NCBI RefSeq assembly: GCF_000794385.1
Contig: NZ_JTJB01000048.1
Location: 1 to 58,752, forward strand
DNA length: 58,752 bases
Origin: Thermus sp. 2.9
Lineage (GTDB): Bacteria; Deinococcota; Deinococci; Deinococcales; Thermaceae
Direction: 5' to 3'
The notes below the pieces were generated by a model. The model saw only the letters and a program-made list of their open reading frames with translations, was not told where the DNA came from and ran no database searches. The position numbers were made by a program, and so were the translations under genes. Shown piece after piece: positions 41,607 to 51,213 of the stretch (the first letter of the stretch is position 1; each line of letters opens with the position of its first letter).

Positions 41607-42539
41607 CTAGGTGAAGAGGCTAGACACGGACTCGCCCCGGTGGATGCGCCAGATGGCCTCGGCGAAGAGGGGGGCCACGGTGAGGGTCTTGAGCTTGGGG
41701 CCCTCCTTGGGCGGACAGGTGTCCGTGGCCGCCACCTCCTTCACCGGGCTCTTGGCGATGCGCTCCAGGGCGGGGCCCACGTAGACCCCGTGGGTGGCGG
41801 CGGCGTAGACCTCCTTGGCCCCCGCCTGGAGGAGGGCCTCCACCGCCTCCACCAGGCTTCCCGCCGTGGAGATCTCGTCGTCCACGATGAGGGCGGTCTT
41901 GCCCTCCACCTCCCCCACCAGCATCCGGACCCGCACCTCCGTGTCGGAAACCCGCTCCTTGTCAATGAAGGCCAGGGGGAGGCCGAGCCTGCGGGCCAAG
42001 GAGCTCGCCCGCTTGATGTCCCCGGCGTCCGGGGCCACCACCACGGCGTTATCCAGGTCCACCCGGGTGGCGAAGTGGTTGGCGATCACCGGCTCGGCGG
42101 AGAGGTGGTCCACGGGAATCTTGAAGAAGCCGTGGACCTGGGGGGAGTGGAGGGTCATGGTGAGGACCCGGTCGGCCCCCGCCGTCTGCAGGAGGTCGGC
42201 GATGAGCCGGGCGGCGATGGAGATGCGGGGGGCGTCCTTCTTGTCGCTCCGGGCGTAGGAGAAGTAGGGGATGACGGCGGTGACCCGGGCGGCGCTCGCC
42301 CCCTTGGCGGCGTCAATCATCATGAGGAGCTCCATCAGGTGGTCCTGCACCGGCGGGGTGAGGGACTGGACGATGAAGACGTCGCCTTCCCGGAGGCTTT
42401 CCTCGTAGCGCACGAAGAGGTTGTCGTTGGCGAAGCGGAGGGTGGTGCTTTTGCCTAGGGGAAGGCCAAGGGCCTCGGCGATGGCCTGGGCCAAAGCGCG
42501 GTTGGACTGGCCGGAAAAGATCAGGAGGGGGCGGTCCAT
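41607..42539 (-). CDS. prs: Ribose-phosphate pyrophosphokinase
   Basis: 310 residues from ATG at 42539, with GGGGGA just upstream and TATCTT about 10 bases before. Signature segments: [51 protein letters not shown] (the usual HAGQIQGFF is changed), and the PRPP loop [14 protein letters not shown]. It makes PRPP for nucleotides, His and Trp. The altered flexible-loop and His region suggests the class with relaxed regulation, an inference. Head of a prs-hydrolase-DUF72-speA run. Confidence 0.93.
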   Translation of the reverse strand: MDRPLLIFSGQSNRALAQAIAEALGLPLGKSTTLRFANDNLFVRYEESLREGDVFIVQSLTPPVQDHLMELLMMIDAAKGASAARVTAVIPYFSYARSDKKDAPRISIAARLIADLLQTAGADRVLTMTLHSPQVHGFFKIPVDHLSAEPVIANHFATRVDLDNAVVVAPDAGDIKRASSLARRLGLPLAFIDKERVSDTEVRVRMLVGEVEGKTALIVDDEISTAGSLVEAVEALLQAGAKEVYAAATHGVYVGPALERIAKSPVKEVAATDTCPPKEGPKLKTLTVAPLFAEAIWRIHRGESVSSLFT

Positions 42540-42565
42540 GCCGTCCCCCAAGATACCATGCCCCC

Positions 42566-43696
42566 CTAAAGCGGGGTAAGCGCCTCCTGCGAAGGGGTGG
42601 TCACCTCGGGCCCCGTGGGGTGGAGGTAGACGTCCACCTCGGTGCGCACCCCGAAGGCTTCCAGGTAGACCCCGGGCTCCACGGTGAAGGCGAGCCCCGG
42701 CACCAGGGGGCGGAAGTCGTGGGTTTCCAGGTCGTCCAGGTGGGGCCCGGTGCCGTGCACCTCCTCCCCCAGGTTGTGCCCGGTGCGGTGGCGCAGGTAG
42801 GCCCCGTAGCCCGCTTCCACCAGCACCTGGCGGGCTATGCGGTCCACCTCATAGCCCCTGGGGTGGCGTCCCCCCCGGTAGGCCTCCGCCACGAAGCGGA
42901 TGGCGGCGTCCCGGGCCGCCGCCACGCTTTGGAAGGCCCGGTGGGCCGCCTCCGGGGCCCGGCGCTCCGCCATCCAGGTTAGGTCGGCGTAAACCCCCCC
43001 GGGCTCCTTGGCCCAGAGGTCCAAGAGGACCACATCCCCTTCCCGCAGGGGCCTTTCCGTGGGGGCGTGGTGGGGGTTGGCGGCGTTTTCCCCGAAGGCC
43101 ACCATGGGGGGGTGGTCAAAGGTGAGGCCCCTGGCCTCCAGGGCCTGGGCGAGGACCCCTTGCACCGCCCTTTCCGTGGCCCCGGGGTGTTCCCGCAGAA
43201 AGGCCAGGGCGAGCTCCTTGGCCGCCACAAGCCCCAAGGCCGCCCGGCGGTGGCTTTGGAGCCTTTCCTCCCCCCAGGTCTGGAAGAGGAGGAGGAGGGG
43301 CCAGGAGGAGGCGAGTTCCAGCCCCATGCCCCTTAGGAGGTCCAGGGTGCCCCCGTCCACCCGGGAGAGGTAGGGGATGGCTCCCCCGGGCACGTACTCC
43401 AGGGCCACCCGCCGGGCCCCTTCCAGGATTTCCCCCAGGCCTTTCAGGAAGCCCTCCCAGGTGTGGTAGGTGCGCCGCTTCCCCGGCAAGGAGGGGAAAA
43501 GGCTTTCCTCTATGGCGTGAGAGAGGAGGGTGGGCTCCCCCTCTTGGGGGAGGAAGTAGGCCAGGCGGCGGGTGAGGTGGAGGGCGTGAAGGCCCAGGAC
43601 CTCGAGGGCCACCGGGTTGCTCCGGCCGAAGGAGTAAAGGAGCCAGCCGTCTAGCCTTTCCTCCCGCAGGACCTCCTGGATGCGGGCGAGTTCCAT
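42566..43696 (-). CDS. M24-family Xaa-Pro aminopeptidase-like protein
   Basis: 376 residues with the creatinase N-terminal domain (about 1-130) and the pita-bread M24 domain. Metal ligands appear in [20 protein letters not shown] (two Asp), [13 protein letters not shown] (His), FTVEPGVYL (Glu) and VRTEVDVYL (Glu). It should remove N-terminal residues next to proline, in the cytoplasm. GGGAGG lies 8 bases before the ATG. Divergent from the penicillin acylase gene. Confidence 0.88.
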   Translation of the reverse strand: MELARIQEVLREERLDGWLLYSFGRSNPVALEVLGLHALHLTRRLAYFLPQEGEPTLLSHAIEESLFPSLPGKRRTYHTWEGFLKGLGEILEGARRVALEYVPGGAIPYLSRVDGGTLDLLRGMGLELASSWPLLLLFQTWGEERLQSHRRAALGLVAAKELALAFLREHPGATERAVQGVLAQALEARGLTFDHPPMVAFGENAANPHHAPTERPLREGDVVLLDLWAKEPGGVYADLTWMAERRAPEAAHRAFQSVAAARDAAIRFVAEAYRGGRHPRGYEVDRIARQVLVEAGYGAYLRHRTGHNLGEEVHGTGPHLDDLETHDFRPLVPGLAFTVEPGVYLEAFGVRTEVDVYLHPTGPEVTTPSQEALTPL

Positions 43697-43734
43697 GCCC
43701 CTATCCTCCCGCCTGGGGCGGGTTTTGGGAAGTG

Positions 43735-43743
43735 TGGTATGCT
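43735..43743 (+). promoter_or_regulatory. Penicillin acylase promoter
   Basis: TGGTATGCT (43735-43743) is an extended -10 element. The ATG lies 11 bases downstream, so the leader would be only a few bases and there is no ribosome-binding site. Confidence 0.5.
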
Positions 43744-43754
43744 TGCCGCCAAGT

Positions 43755-46061
43755 ATGAAACGCTTCCTGCGGGTTTTGGCCTGGCTTCTGGTGGGCCTCT
43801 TGGCCCTGGGGCTTTTTGGGGGAATCGGGGGGGTGGTTTACCTGCGGGCCTCCTTGCCCAAGACCGAAGGGCGCCTCGCCCTAAAGGGGCTTTCCGCCCC
43901 GGTGGAGGTGGCGCGGGACCGGCACGGTGTGGTGCGGATGAGGGCGGCAAGCCTCAAGGACCTCCTCTTCGCCCAGGGCTTCGTCCACGCCCAGGAGAGG
44001 CTTTGGCAGATGGAGTTCCAAAGGCGGGTGGGTCAGGGGCGCCTGAGCGAGGTCCTGGGGGAAGCCACCTTGGCCCAGGACCGCTTCCTGCGCACCTGGG
44101 GGTTTTACCGGGCGGCGCAAAGCGCTTACGAAAGGCTTTACCCCGAGGAGAAGGAGGCGGTGGACGCCTACGCCGCCGGGGTCAACGCCTTCTTGGCCTT
44201 GGGGGGGCCCCTGCCCCCCGAGTTCACCCTCTTGGGCTTCCGCCCCGAGCCCTGGACCGGGCCCGACGTCTTGGTCTGGGCCAAGATGATGAGCTTTGAC
44301 CTTTCCGGCAACTGGGAGGAGGAGCTCCTCCGCCACCGCCTCCTGGCCCGGGGGATCAGCCCGGAAAGGCTTCTGGAACTCATGCCCCCCTACCCCGAGG
44401 ACGCCCCCACCATCCTGAGCGCCGAGGACCTGCGGCTATCCCTCAAGCGGGAGGAGGCGCCAAGCGCCCTCCTCCAGATGGCCCCGCCCCGCTTCCTCGA
44501 GGCCAGCAACAACTGGGTGGTGGCGGGAAGCCGCACCGCCACGGGAAAGCCCTTCCTGGCGGACGACCCCCACCTGGGCCTCCAGGTTCCTTCCCTTTGG
44601 TTCCTCATGGCCCTCGAGGCCCCCGGCTACCGGGCCGTGGGCGCCTCCTTGCCCGGGGTTCCCGGCATCGTCATCGGCCGCAACGAGCGCATCGCCTGGG
44701 GGGTGACCAACGTGGGGGCGGACGTGCAGGACCTCTACCTCCTGGAGGAGGTGGGGGGCAGGGGCTACCGGTACCAAGGCCGGGTGGTCCCCTATGGGGT
44801 GCGGGAGGAGGTGATCCGGGTCAAGGGGGGCAAGGAGGAGCGGCTCAAGGTGCGGGAAACCCTCTATGGCCCCGTGATCACCGACGCCCTAAAGGACCCT
44901 CCCAAAACCCCCATGGCCCTCCGCTGGGTGAGCCTGGACCCGGAGGACCACATCCTCATGGCCTACCTGGGCATCAACCGGGCTACCAACTGGGAAGCGT
45001 TTAGAAAGGCCCTGATCCACTACTCCGCCCCCAGCCAAAACTTCGTCTACGCCGACACCGAGGGCAACATCGGCTACATCGCCCCGGGGAAGTTCCCCAT
45101 CCGCAAGGAGGGGCACACGGGCATGGTCCCGGTGCCGGGGGACGGGAACTGGGACTGGTTGGGCTACCGCAGACCCGAGGAATGGCCCCAGGTCCTAAAC
45201 CCCAAGGAGGGCCTCCTGGTCACCGCCAACCACAAGGTGACCCCGCCGGGCTTCCCCTACGCCCTCACCTACGACTGGGCCGAGCCCTACCGGGCGGAGC
45301 GCATCCTGGAACTCCTCCGGGCCAAGGAGAAGCTCACCTTGGAGGACATAAAGGCCATCCAACAGGACCAAAAGAGCCTCCTCTTCCGCGACTTCCGCCC
45401 CGTCCTCTCCCTCCTCACCCCCCTTTCGGAGCGGAGCAAAGCCTGGCGGGAGCGGCTCCTCGCCTGGGACGGCACCATGGCCCCCTCCTCGGAGGAGGCC
45501 TTGGTCTTCGCCCTCTGGTACGCCGAGCTCACCCGGCTTCCCGCCCGGGAGGTGGGGGAGGAGTACTGGGACGAGCCCCGCTACCTGCTCAAGGCCATGA
45601 AGGAGGGGGACAGGAACTGCGACCAGCCGGAAACCGAGTATAGGGAAACCTGCCTGGACTACGCCGCCTTGGCCCTGGAGCGGGCCCTGGACCGCAAGGA
45701 GGGGCTTCGGGCCCGGACCTGGGGCGCGGTCCACCGGGCCGCCTTCCGCCACCCCGTCCTCACCCACACCCCCCTAAAGCGCTTTTCCGACCGGGAGGTG
45801 GCCTTTGGCGGGGACCGGTACACGGTGAACGTGGGCCCCTTTGACCCCAAGACCCTCGCCATGGACAAGGGCCCAAGCTACCGCCAGATCGTGGACCTGG
45901 CCGATCCCGAGCGCTCCCTCTTCGTCCACCCCATGGGCCAGTCGGGCCACTTCCTTTCCCCCCACCACGCCGACCTCCTCCCCCTTTGGGCCAGGGGGGA
46001 CTACCTCCCCATGACCTTCGCCGGGGAGGGGAGGCTTCTCCTCCTGGAGCCCGGCCGCTAG
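43755..46061 (+). CDS. Penicillin acylase family protein (Ntn hydrolase)
   Basis: 768 residues from ATG at 43755. An N-terminal hydrophobic helix (about 5-30, VLAWLLVGLLALGLFGGIGG) is a signal or anchor. The alpha chain carries FAQGFVHAQERLWQMEFQRR. The precursor should cleave before Ser251 in ASNNWVVAGSRTATGKP, freeing the Ntn nucleophile; GIPGIV-like GVPGIVIGRNERIAWGVTN follows. It hydrolyses amides, such as penicillins or acyl-homoserine lactones; a Thermus thermophilus homologue was studied as a penicillin acylase. The 3' end overlaps the lonC-like gene by 4 bases, convergent. Confidence 0.92.
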   Translation: MKRFLRVLAWLLVGLLALGLFGGIGGVVYLRASLPKTEGRLALKGLSAPVEVARDRHGVVRMRAASLKDLLFAQGFVHAQERLWQMEFQRRVGQGRLSEVLGEATLAQDRFLRTWGFYRAAQSAYERLYPEEKEAVDAYAAGVNAFLALGGPLPPEFTLLGFRPEPWTGPDVLVWAKMMSFDLSGNWEEELLRHRLLARGISPERLLELMPPYPEDAPTILSAEDLRLSLKREEAPSALLQMAPPRFLEASNNWVVAGSRTATGKPFLADDPHLGLQVPSLWFLMALEAPGYRAVGASLPGVPGIVIGRNERIAWGVTNVGADVQDLYLLEEVGGRGYRYQGRVVPYGVREEVIRVKGGKEERLKVRETLYGPVITDALKDPPKTPMALRWVSLDPEDHILMAYLGINRATNWEAFRKALIHYSAPSQNFVYADTEGNIGYIAPGKFPIRKEGHTGMVPVPGDGNWDWLGYRRPEEWPQVLNPKEGLLVTANHKVTPPGFPYALTYDWAEPYRAERILELLRAKEKLTLEDIKAIQQDQKSLLFRDFRPVLSLLTPLSERSKAWRERLLAWDGTMAPSSEEALVFALWYAELTRLPAREVGEEYWDEPRYLLKAMKEGDRNCDQPETEYRETCLDYAALALERALDRKEGLRARTWGAVHRAAFRHPVLTHTPLKRFSDREVAFGGDRYTVNVGPFDPKTLAMDKGPSYRQIVDLADPERSLFVHPMGQSGHFLSPHHADLLPLWARGDYLPMTFAGEGRLLLLEPGR

Positions 46062-48149
46062 CCCTTTTCCTCGCCGTTTTCCAGGCTCTGGAAGTGGGCC
46101 AGGGTTTCCCGCACCTTCTCGTGCACCCAGTAGGCCTTGCGGCCGAAGAGGAGCTCCAGGGCCTCGTCCACCCCTTCCACGGCGTAGAGGTGGAACACTC
46201 CCTTCTCCACCGCCGCCACCACCTCCGCCCGCAGGGTGAGGTGGGGGAGGTTGGCCCGGGGCAGGACCACCCCTTGGGTGCCCGTGAGCCCCAGGGCCTG
46301 GCAGACGCGGAAGAAGCCCTCCACCTTCTCCGCCACCCGGCCCACCGCCAAGACCCGCCCCGTCTGGTCAATGGCCCCGGTCACCGCCAGGTCCTGCCTT
46401 AGGGGAAGGCCCGAAAGGGCGGAGAGCACCGCCAAAAGCTCGGCGAGGCCGGCGGAGTCCCCCTCAATGCCCCCGTAGCTTTGCTCAAAGACCAGGCTCA
46501 CCGTGGCGGAAAGGGCCCCGATCTGGGCGTAGGTGCCTCTTAGGTAGCCGGCCAGGGTGAGGACCGCCTTGTGGAAGACTTGGCCCCCCAGCCCCACCTC
46601 CCGGTCTATGGAGAGGATCCCCTCCCGCCCGGGCCCCGCCTGGGCGGTGATGCGCACGGGGCGGCCCGTGGGCACGGGGCCTTCCACCACCACGAGCCCA
46701 TTCACCTCCCCCACCCGCTCCCCCTTCACCTCCAAGGCCACCACGCCCTCCCTCAGGTCTTGCAGGTAGAGTTCCTCCTCCAGCCCGTACCGCTCCTCCC
46801 GGGAACGCACCGCCTGGGCCACCGCTGCTCGGTCCAGGGGCTTCCCGTGGGCCTCCGCCTCCTTGGCCAGGTCCAGGAGGCGGTAGAGGCGGGCATCCAG
46901 GCGTTCTTGGTGGCCCGCCATGCGCCGGGCCTCGTCCGCCAAAGCGGCCAGGCCCTCGGGGGTGAGGTGGACCCCCTCACCCTCCAGGAAGCCCCCCAGG
47001 TAGGCCACGTTTTCCTCGGTGTAGGGGATCTCGGGGGCGAACTCCACCCGGAAGGGGAAGAGCTCCAAAAACTCCTCGTCCTCCTCCAAGAAGGCGATGA
47101 CCTCCGGGGGGCCCACCAGGAAGACCTGGGCCTCGAGGGGGGCGGGCTTGATCCGGGGGCCCTTGACCTCGGGCCTGGGGGTGAGGGGCTCCACCTCCCC
47201 CGTGGCCAGGGCCCGCTTGAGGAGGGGGTAGCTCCCCAGCTCCAAGACGCGGTGGGCCTCCAGGAGCAAAACCCCCCCCCATGGCCCGGTGCAGGGCCCC
47301 GGGGCGCAGGAGCCCCAGGTGGGTGGTGAGGGCCCCCTCCCGCATCTCGTACTCCAGGTGGCCGAAAAGCCGTTCCGGGGTGGGGTTGGGCTCGTGGACC
47401 ACCCGCTCCCCCCCCTCCACCAGGAGGCGGGGAAGAAGCCTTTCCGGCTCCACCGCCTCCTCCAGGGCCGCGGCCCGCAACAGGTTTTCCAAAAGCCAAT
47501 CCAGGTAGGGCCCGGCTTGGGGGAAGCGGCCCTTAAGCTCCTCGGCCTTGGGCAGGAGGAAGCGCTCGGCGAAGCCCCGCCTTAGGGCGGCCACCTGCGC
47601 CTGGGCCTTTTGCCTCAGGTCCACGTAGGCCAGGATGGTTTCCTCCAGCTTGGCGGAAAGCTCGGGGGGCAGGGGGCCCTGGCCGGTGAGGGTGAGCCCC
47701 CCCTCGCCCTCCTTCAGGGTGAAGCCGTGGCCTTGGGCCTCCTCCGCCAGGGCCCTTAAGAGGGCTTCCGCTTCCTTCTCGTAGCGGGCTTCCAGGAGGC
47801 TTTTGGCGTAGAGGAAGCCCTTTTCCCCAAAAAGGGCGGGGGTGAACTCGGCGAAGAGGGCTTCCACCCCCTCCACCAGGGCCCGGCCCTCCCCTTGGGG
47901 CAGGGTGAGGGGGAAGGCCTCCTCCCCCAGGGGGAGGTAGACCAGTTCTTCCTTGGGGAAGGCGCGGTCCCTGAGGTAGGCCAGGAGGCGCTTGCGCTTC
48001 CCCAGGCCGCTTGGCCCCACCAGGTAGCCGTGCCCCTTCTGGCGGAAGGCGCTTTCCAGGGCCTTTAGGGCCCGCTCCTGGCCGAAGAAGGGAGGGGCGG
48101 GCTTGGGCCTCGTGGGCGGGGTGAACCAGGCGAGGTGGAGGACCCGCAT
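46058..48149 (-). pseudogene. LonC-like protease gene with a frameshift at a G9 tract
   Basis: Two frames make one protein of about 695 residues. The first (48149 to about 47280) encodes a degenerate AAA-like region with VGPSGLGKRKR, lacking the Ser/Thr after the P-loop lysine, plus an inserted helical domain. The second (to 46058) encodes the Lon protease domain with catalytic Ser in EGDSAGLAE (codon 46456-46454) and Lys in VAEKVEGF (codon 46327-46325). This matches LonC, the ATP-independent Lon of Meiothermus taiwanensis. The break is exactly at nine G; eight would restore the frame. Mutation, sequencing error or transcriptional slippage are all possible. Confidence 0.85.
47272..47280. repeat. 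Nine-base C/G homopolymer at the lonC-like frameshift
   Basis: C9 on the plus strand (G9 in the coding strand), immediately followed by TTTT in the coding strand. With nine G the frame reads AMGGGFAPGG; with eight it reads AMGGVLLLEAH, which continues into the protease domain. Confidence 0.95.
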
Positions 48150-48157
48150 CGGCCCCC

Positions 48158-48163
48158 ACTATA
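48158..48163 (-). promoter_or_regulatory. lonC-like gene promoter (-10 box)
   Basis: TATAGT at 48163-48158 (minus) ends 8 bases before the ATG at 48149. The upstream spacer holds CGCGGGTC (48171-48178, plus), also present inside the pepF palindrome at a similar distance. Confidence 0.5.
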
Positions 48164-48216
48164 CCGGGACGCGGGTCCTTGGGGCCTAGGGTAAACTACC
48201 CCCAAAGGGGGACGGC

Positions 48217-49461
48217 ATGGTCAAGGTGGAGGTCTTGGGGATGATTTTGGCGGGGGGGCAGGGGAGCCGGCTTTACCCCCTCACCGCCAAGCGGGCCAAG
48301 CCCGCGGTGCCCTTCGGGGCCAAATACCGCATTATTGACTTCGTCCTCAACAACTTCGTCAACTCCGGCATCTACGCCATCTACGTCCTCACCCAGTACA
48401 AGGCCCAGTCCCTCACCGAGCACATCCAGCGCTACTGGCGCTTCGGCGCCTTTTTGGAGGACCACTTCATCCTCCTGGTGCCCGCTCAGATGTACCGCTA
48501 TGAGGAGCTCGGGCCCGTGTGGTACCGGGGCACGGCGGACGCCATCTACCAGAACCTCCACCTGGTGCAAAACCACGCCCCCGAGGCGGTGGCCATCTTC
48601 GGCGGGGACCACATCTTCAAGATGAACGTCCGCCACATGGTGGAGTACCACTATGAAAAGCGGGCGGACATCACCATCGCCGCCTACCCCGTGCCCGTGG
48701 AAGAGGCGGGCCGCTTCGGCGTCCTGCAGGTGGACGAGGAGTGGCGCATCACCGAGTTCCAGGAAAAGCCCAAGATCCCCAAGCCCCTCCCAAATAAGCC
48801 CCACTTGGCCCTGGCCTCCATGGGCAACTACATCTTCCGCACCGAGGCCCTTTTTGAGCTTTTGGAGGCGGACGCCAAGGACGAGGCGAGCTCCCACGAT
48901 TTCGGCAAGGACGTGATCCCCCGGGCCCTCAAGGAGGGGTACCGGGTCTACGCCTACGACTTCCACCGCAACCCCATCCCCGGCCAGGAGGGCCCCAACC
49001 TCTACTGGCGGGACGTGGGGACCCTGGACGCCTACTTTGAGGCCAGCATGGACCTGGTGAAGGTCATCCCCGAGTTTGACCTCTTCAACCCCGAATGGCC
49101 CCTCCGCACCGCCAACCTCTTTAGCCCCCCGGCCAAGTTCGTCCACGAAACCGGGGAGCGGGTGGGGCGGGCCCTCAACAGCCTCCTCGCCGGCGGGGTG
49201 ATTGTGAGCGGCGGGACGGTGCGGGAATCCGTCCTCTTCCGCCGGGTGCGGGTGAACTCCTATAGCCTGGTGGAGCGCTCCGTCCTCTTTGACGACGTGG
49301 AGGTTGGGCGCTACTGCCGCATCCGCAACGCCATCATTGACAAGAACGTGAAGATCCCGCCCCACACCGAGATCGGCTACGACCTCGAGGCCGACCGGGC
49401 CCGGGGCTTCACCGTGACCCCGGAAGGGGTGGTGGTGGTCCCCAAGGGGTACCGCTTCTAG
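48217..49461 (+). CDS. glgC: Glucose-1-phosphate adenylyltransferase
   Basis: 414 residues. The nucleotide-binding start [36 protein letters not shown], the sugar-phosphate region FQEKPKIP and the C-terminal left-handed beta-helix repeats ([20 protein letters not shown]) define GlgC. It makes ADP-glucose, the committed step of glycogen synthesis. GGGGGACGGC precedes the ATG, and a CCCCC-AAA-GGGGG stem lies in the short leader; the promoter is uncertain (TAAACT about 20 bases upstream). First gene of a plus-strand group ending with glgA and a TPR protein. Confidence 0.95.
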   Translation: MVKVEVLGMILAGGQGSRLYPLTAKRAKPAVPFGAKYRIIDFVLNNFVNSGIYAIYVLTQYKAQSLTEHIQRYWRFGAFLEDHFILLVPAQMYRYEELGPVWYRGTADAIYQNLHLVQNHAPEAVAIFGGDHIFKMNVRHMVEYHYEKRADITIAAYPVPVEEAGRFGVLQVDEEWRITEFQEKPKIPKPLPNKPHLALASMGNYIFRTEALFELLEADAKDEASSHDFGKDVIPRALKEGYRVYAYDFHRNPIPGQEGPNLYWRDVGTLDAYFEASMDLVKVIPEFDLFNPEWPLRTANLFSPPAKFVHETGERVGRALNSLLAGGVIVSGGTVRESVLFRRVRVNSYSLVERSVLFDDVEVGRYCRIRNAIIDKNVKIPPHTEIGYDLEADRARGFTVTPEGVVVVPKGYRF

Positions 49462-49463
49462 CC

Positions 49464-50150
49464 ATGGAGAAGCACCCCGGAAAGCTCTTCTACCGCCTCT
49501 CCCGCCTCCAGCCGGGGGACGAGCTACCCCTCAAGCGCAAGCCCAAGGCCAAGGTCTACGCCAACCCCCTGGAAACCCAGGCCCTTCCCCCCGGGCGGCG
49601 CGACGGGGGGCCGCCCCTCTTCCGCGTCCTGGCCCACCTCAAGCCCGCTTTGCCCGAGGTGGGGGCCGCCCTCACCCTCAACGACCTCTCCCAGCTCCTC
49701 CTTCCCCTGGCGGAGCGGGAGGGGCTTAGGGGCTTTCCCTCCGCCGGCGAGGCCTACCCCGTGGAGGCCTACCTGGTGGCCCTCCAGGTGGAGGGGGTTT
49801 TCCCCGGGGTCTACCACTACTTCCCCAAGGAGCACCAGCTTTTCCAGCTCTCCCACAAGGCGGAGCCCGGGGCGTGGGCCGAGGCCCTTCTGGGGCTTTC
49901 CCCAAAGAAGGCGGCGGCCTTGCTCGTCCTCACCCTGGTCCCGGAAAGGAGCGAAGCCTTGTTCGGCCTTCGGGGATACCGGTATGCTCTTTTGGAGGCC
50001 GGCTACGCCGCGGGCTTGGTCCTGCTTTCCGCCGTGGGCCTGGGGCTTGCCGCCTATCCGGCGGAAACCTTCTACGACGAGGCGGTGGCCCGGCTTCTGG
50101 GTTTGCCCGAAGGGGAATACCCCGGGGTGGTGGTGGTTCTGGGACGCTAG
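49464..50150 (+). CDS. SagB-like nitroreductase-family oxidoreductase
   Basis: 228 residues, 2 bases after glgC. The FMN-binding nitroreductase pattern of the SagB/thiazole-oxidase group is visible: LTLNDLSQLL, GFPSAGEAYPVEAYLVA, GVYHYFPKEHQLFQL and GYRYALLEAGYAAGLVLLSAVGLGL. SagB proteins usually oxidise azolines in RiPP synthesis, but no YcaO or precursor gene is visible here, so another oxidoreductase role is likely. Placement between glgC and the regulator is unusual. Confidence 0.82.
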   Translation: MEKHPGKLFYRLSRLQPGDELPLKRKPKAKVYANPLETQALPPGRRDGGPPLFRVLAHLKPALPEVGAALTLNDLSQLLLPLAEREGLRGFPSAGEAYPVEAYLVALQVEGVFPGVYHYFPKEHQLFQLSHKAEPGAWAEALLGLSPKKAAALLVLTLVPERSEALFGLRGYRYALLEAGYAAGLVLLSAVGLGLAAYPAETFYDEAVARLLGLPEGEYPGVVVVLGR

Positions 50151-50167
50151 GTATTCGGAAAGGGATT

Positions 50168-50842
50168 ATGGTGCGGATTCTCTTGGTGGAGGACGACCCC
50201 CAGGTGGGGGAGCTGGTGAAGCGGTTCCTGGAGAAGGAGGGGCTTTCGGTGGTCTGGGCCCGCGCGGGCCGGGAGGCCCTAAGGGAGGCCTTTGAGGGGG
50301 AGAAGCCCGACCTGGTGGTCCTGGACCGGGGCCTGCCGGACATGGAGGGCCTCGAGGTCCTCAAGGCCCTAAGGGACCTGGACCCCCTCCTCCCCGTTCT
50401 CCTGCTCACGGGCAGGGCGGACGAGGACAGCCGGGTGGAAGGGCTTTTGGAAGGGGCGGACGATTACCTGGGCAAGCCGTTCTCGCTAAAAGAACTCCTC
50501 GCCCGCATCAAGGCCCTCCTGCGCCGCGCGGGCAAGGAGGGGAGACGGCGCTTTGGCCCCTTGGAGCTGGACCTGGAGGCGCGCCAAGCGTATTTGGAAG
50601 GGGAGCCCCTAAAGCTTTCCGCCACGGAGATGGGCCTGCTTCTCGCCCTAGCCCAGGCCCCGGGCCGGGTCTACACCCGGGAGGAGCTTTTGGAAAGGGT
50701 CTGGGGGCCGGACTTCGCCGGCTCGGAGCGGGTGGTGGACGCCTACGTGCGGCTTCTCCGCAAGAAGCTCAAGGATGACCCCTACGCCCCCCGCTTTATA
50801 GAAACCGTGGTGGGGGTGGGGTACCGCTTCCTGGGGGAGTAG
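50168..50842 (+). CDS. OmpR/PhoB-family response regulator
   Basis: 224 residues from ATG at 50168; the open frame extends upstream but overlaps the previous gene. The receiver domain has the acidic pair in LLVEDD (D9, D10), phospho-acceptor D53 (VVLDRGLPD), the switch Thr in LLLTGRAD and Lys in LGKPFS. The C-terminal winged helix has the family end VDAYVRLLRKKL and TVVGVGYRF. No histidine kinase is adjacent, so it is an orphan here. It may regulate the surrounding glycogen genes. TAGTG overlap with the next gene. Confidence 0.9.
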   Translation: MVRILLVEDDPQVGELVKRFLEKEGLSVVWARAGREALREAFEGEKPDLVVLDRGLPDMEGLEVLKALRDLDPLLPVLLLTGRADEDSRVEGLLEGADDYLGKPFSLKELLARIKALLRRAGKEGRRRFGPLELDLEARQAYLEGEPLKLSATEMGLLLALAQAPGRVYTREELLERVWGPDFAGSERVVDAYVRLLRKKLKDDPYAPRFIETVVGVGYRFLGE

Positions 50843-51213
50843 TGGAGCGGGTCTTCGTCTACGGCACCTTGAAGCGAGGGGAGCGGAACCACGCCCGGGT
50901 GGCGGGGAAGCTTTTGGGGGTGGTCCCGGGGTACGTGGAGGGGTTTAGCCTGTATCACCTGCCGGAAGGGGCGGGAAGGCCCTACGCCTACCCCGCCATG
51001 GTGCCGGGGGAAGGAAGGGTTTATGGCGAGGTCCTCCTCCTCCCGGCGGAGGCCCTTCCCCTTCTGGACGCCTTGGAGGAGGAAGGGGAGGAGTACCGGA
51101 GGGTGCGGGTCCTGGTCCACACGGCGGAGGGCCCCCTCGAGGCCTGGGCCTACCTTTACCTCCAGGACCTGAAGGGCGCCCTTCCCCTTCCCGAGGGGGT
51201 GTGGCCCCCATGA
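50842..51213 (+). CDS. Gamma-glutamylcyclotransferase-like (AIG2/GGCT) protein
   Basis: 123 residues from a GTG that shares its G with the preceding stop (TAGTG). The signature VFVYGTLKRGERNH and the catalytic-type Glu in LDALEEEGEEYRR fit the AIG2/GGCT fold, whose members cyclise gamma-glutamylamines or gamma-glutamyl peptides. Actual substrate unknown. It overlaps the glgA start by 4 bases (ATGA). Confidence 0.85.
   Translation: MERVFVYGTLKRGERNHARVAGKLLGVVPGYVEGFSLYHLPEGAGRPYAYPAMVPGEGRVYGEVLLLPAEALPLLDALEEEGEEYRRVRVLVHTAEGPLEAWAYLYLQDLKGALPLPEGVWPP

Noticed and set aside
49464-50150. RiPP biosynthesis locus around the SagB-like gene
   Set aside because: No YcaO, precursor peptide or exporter gene within the neighbouring glycogen cluster.
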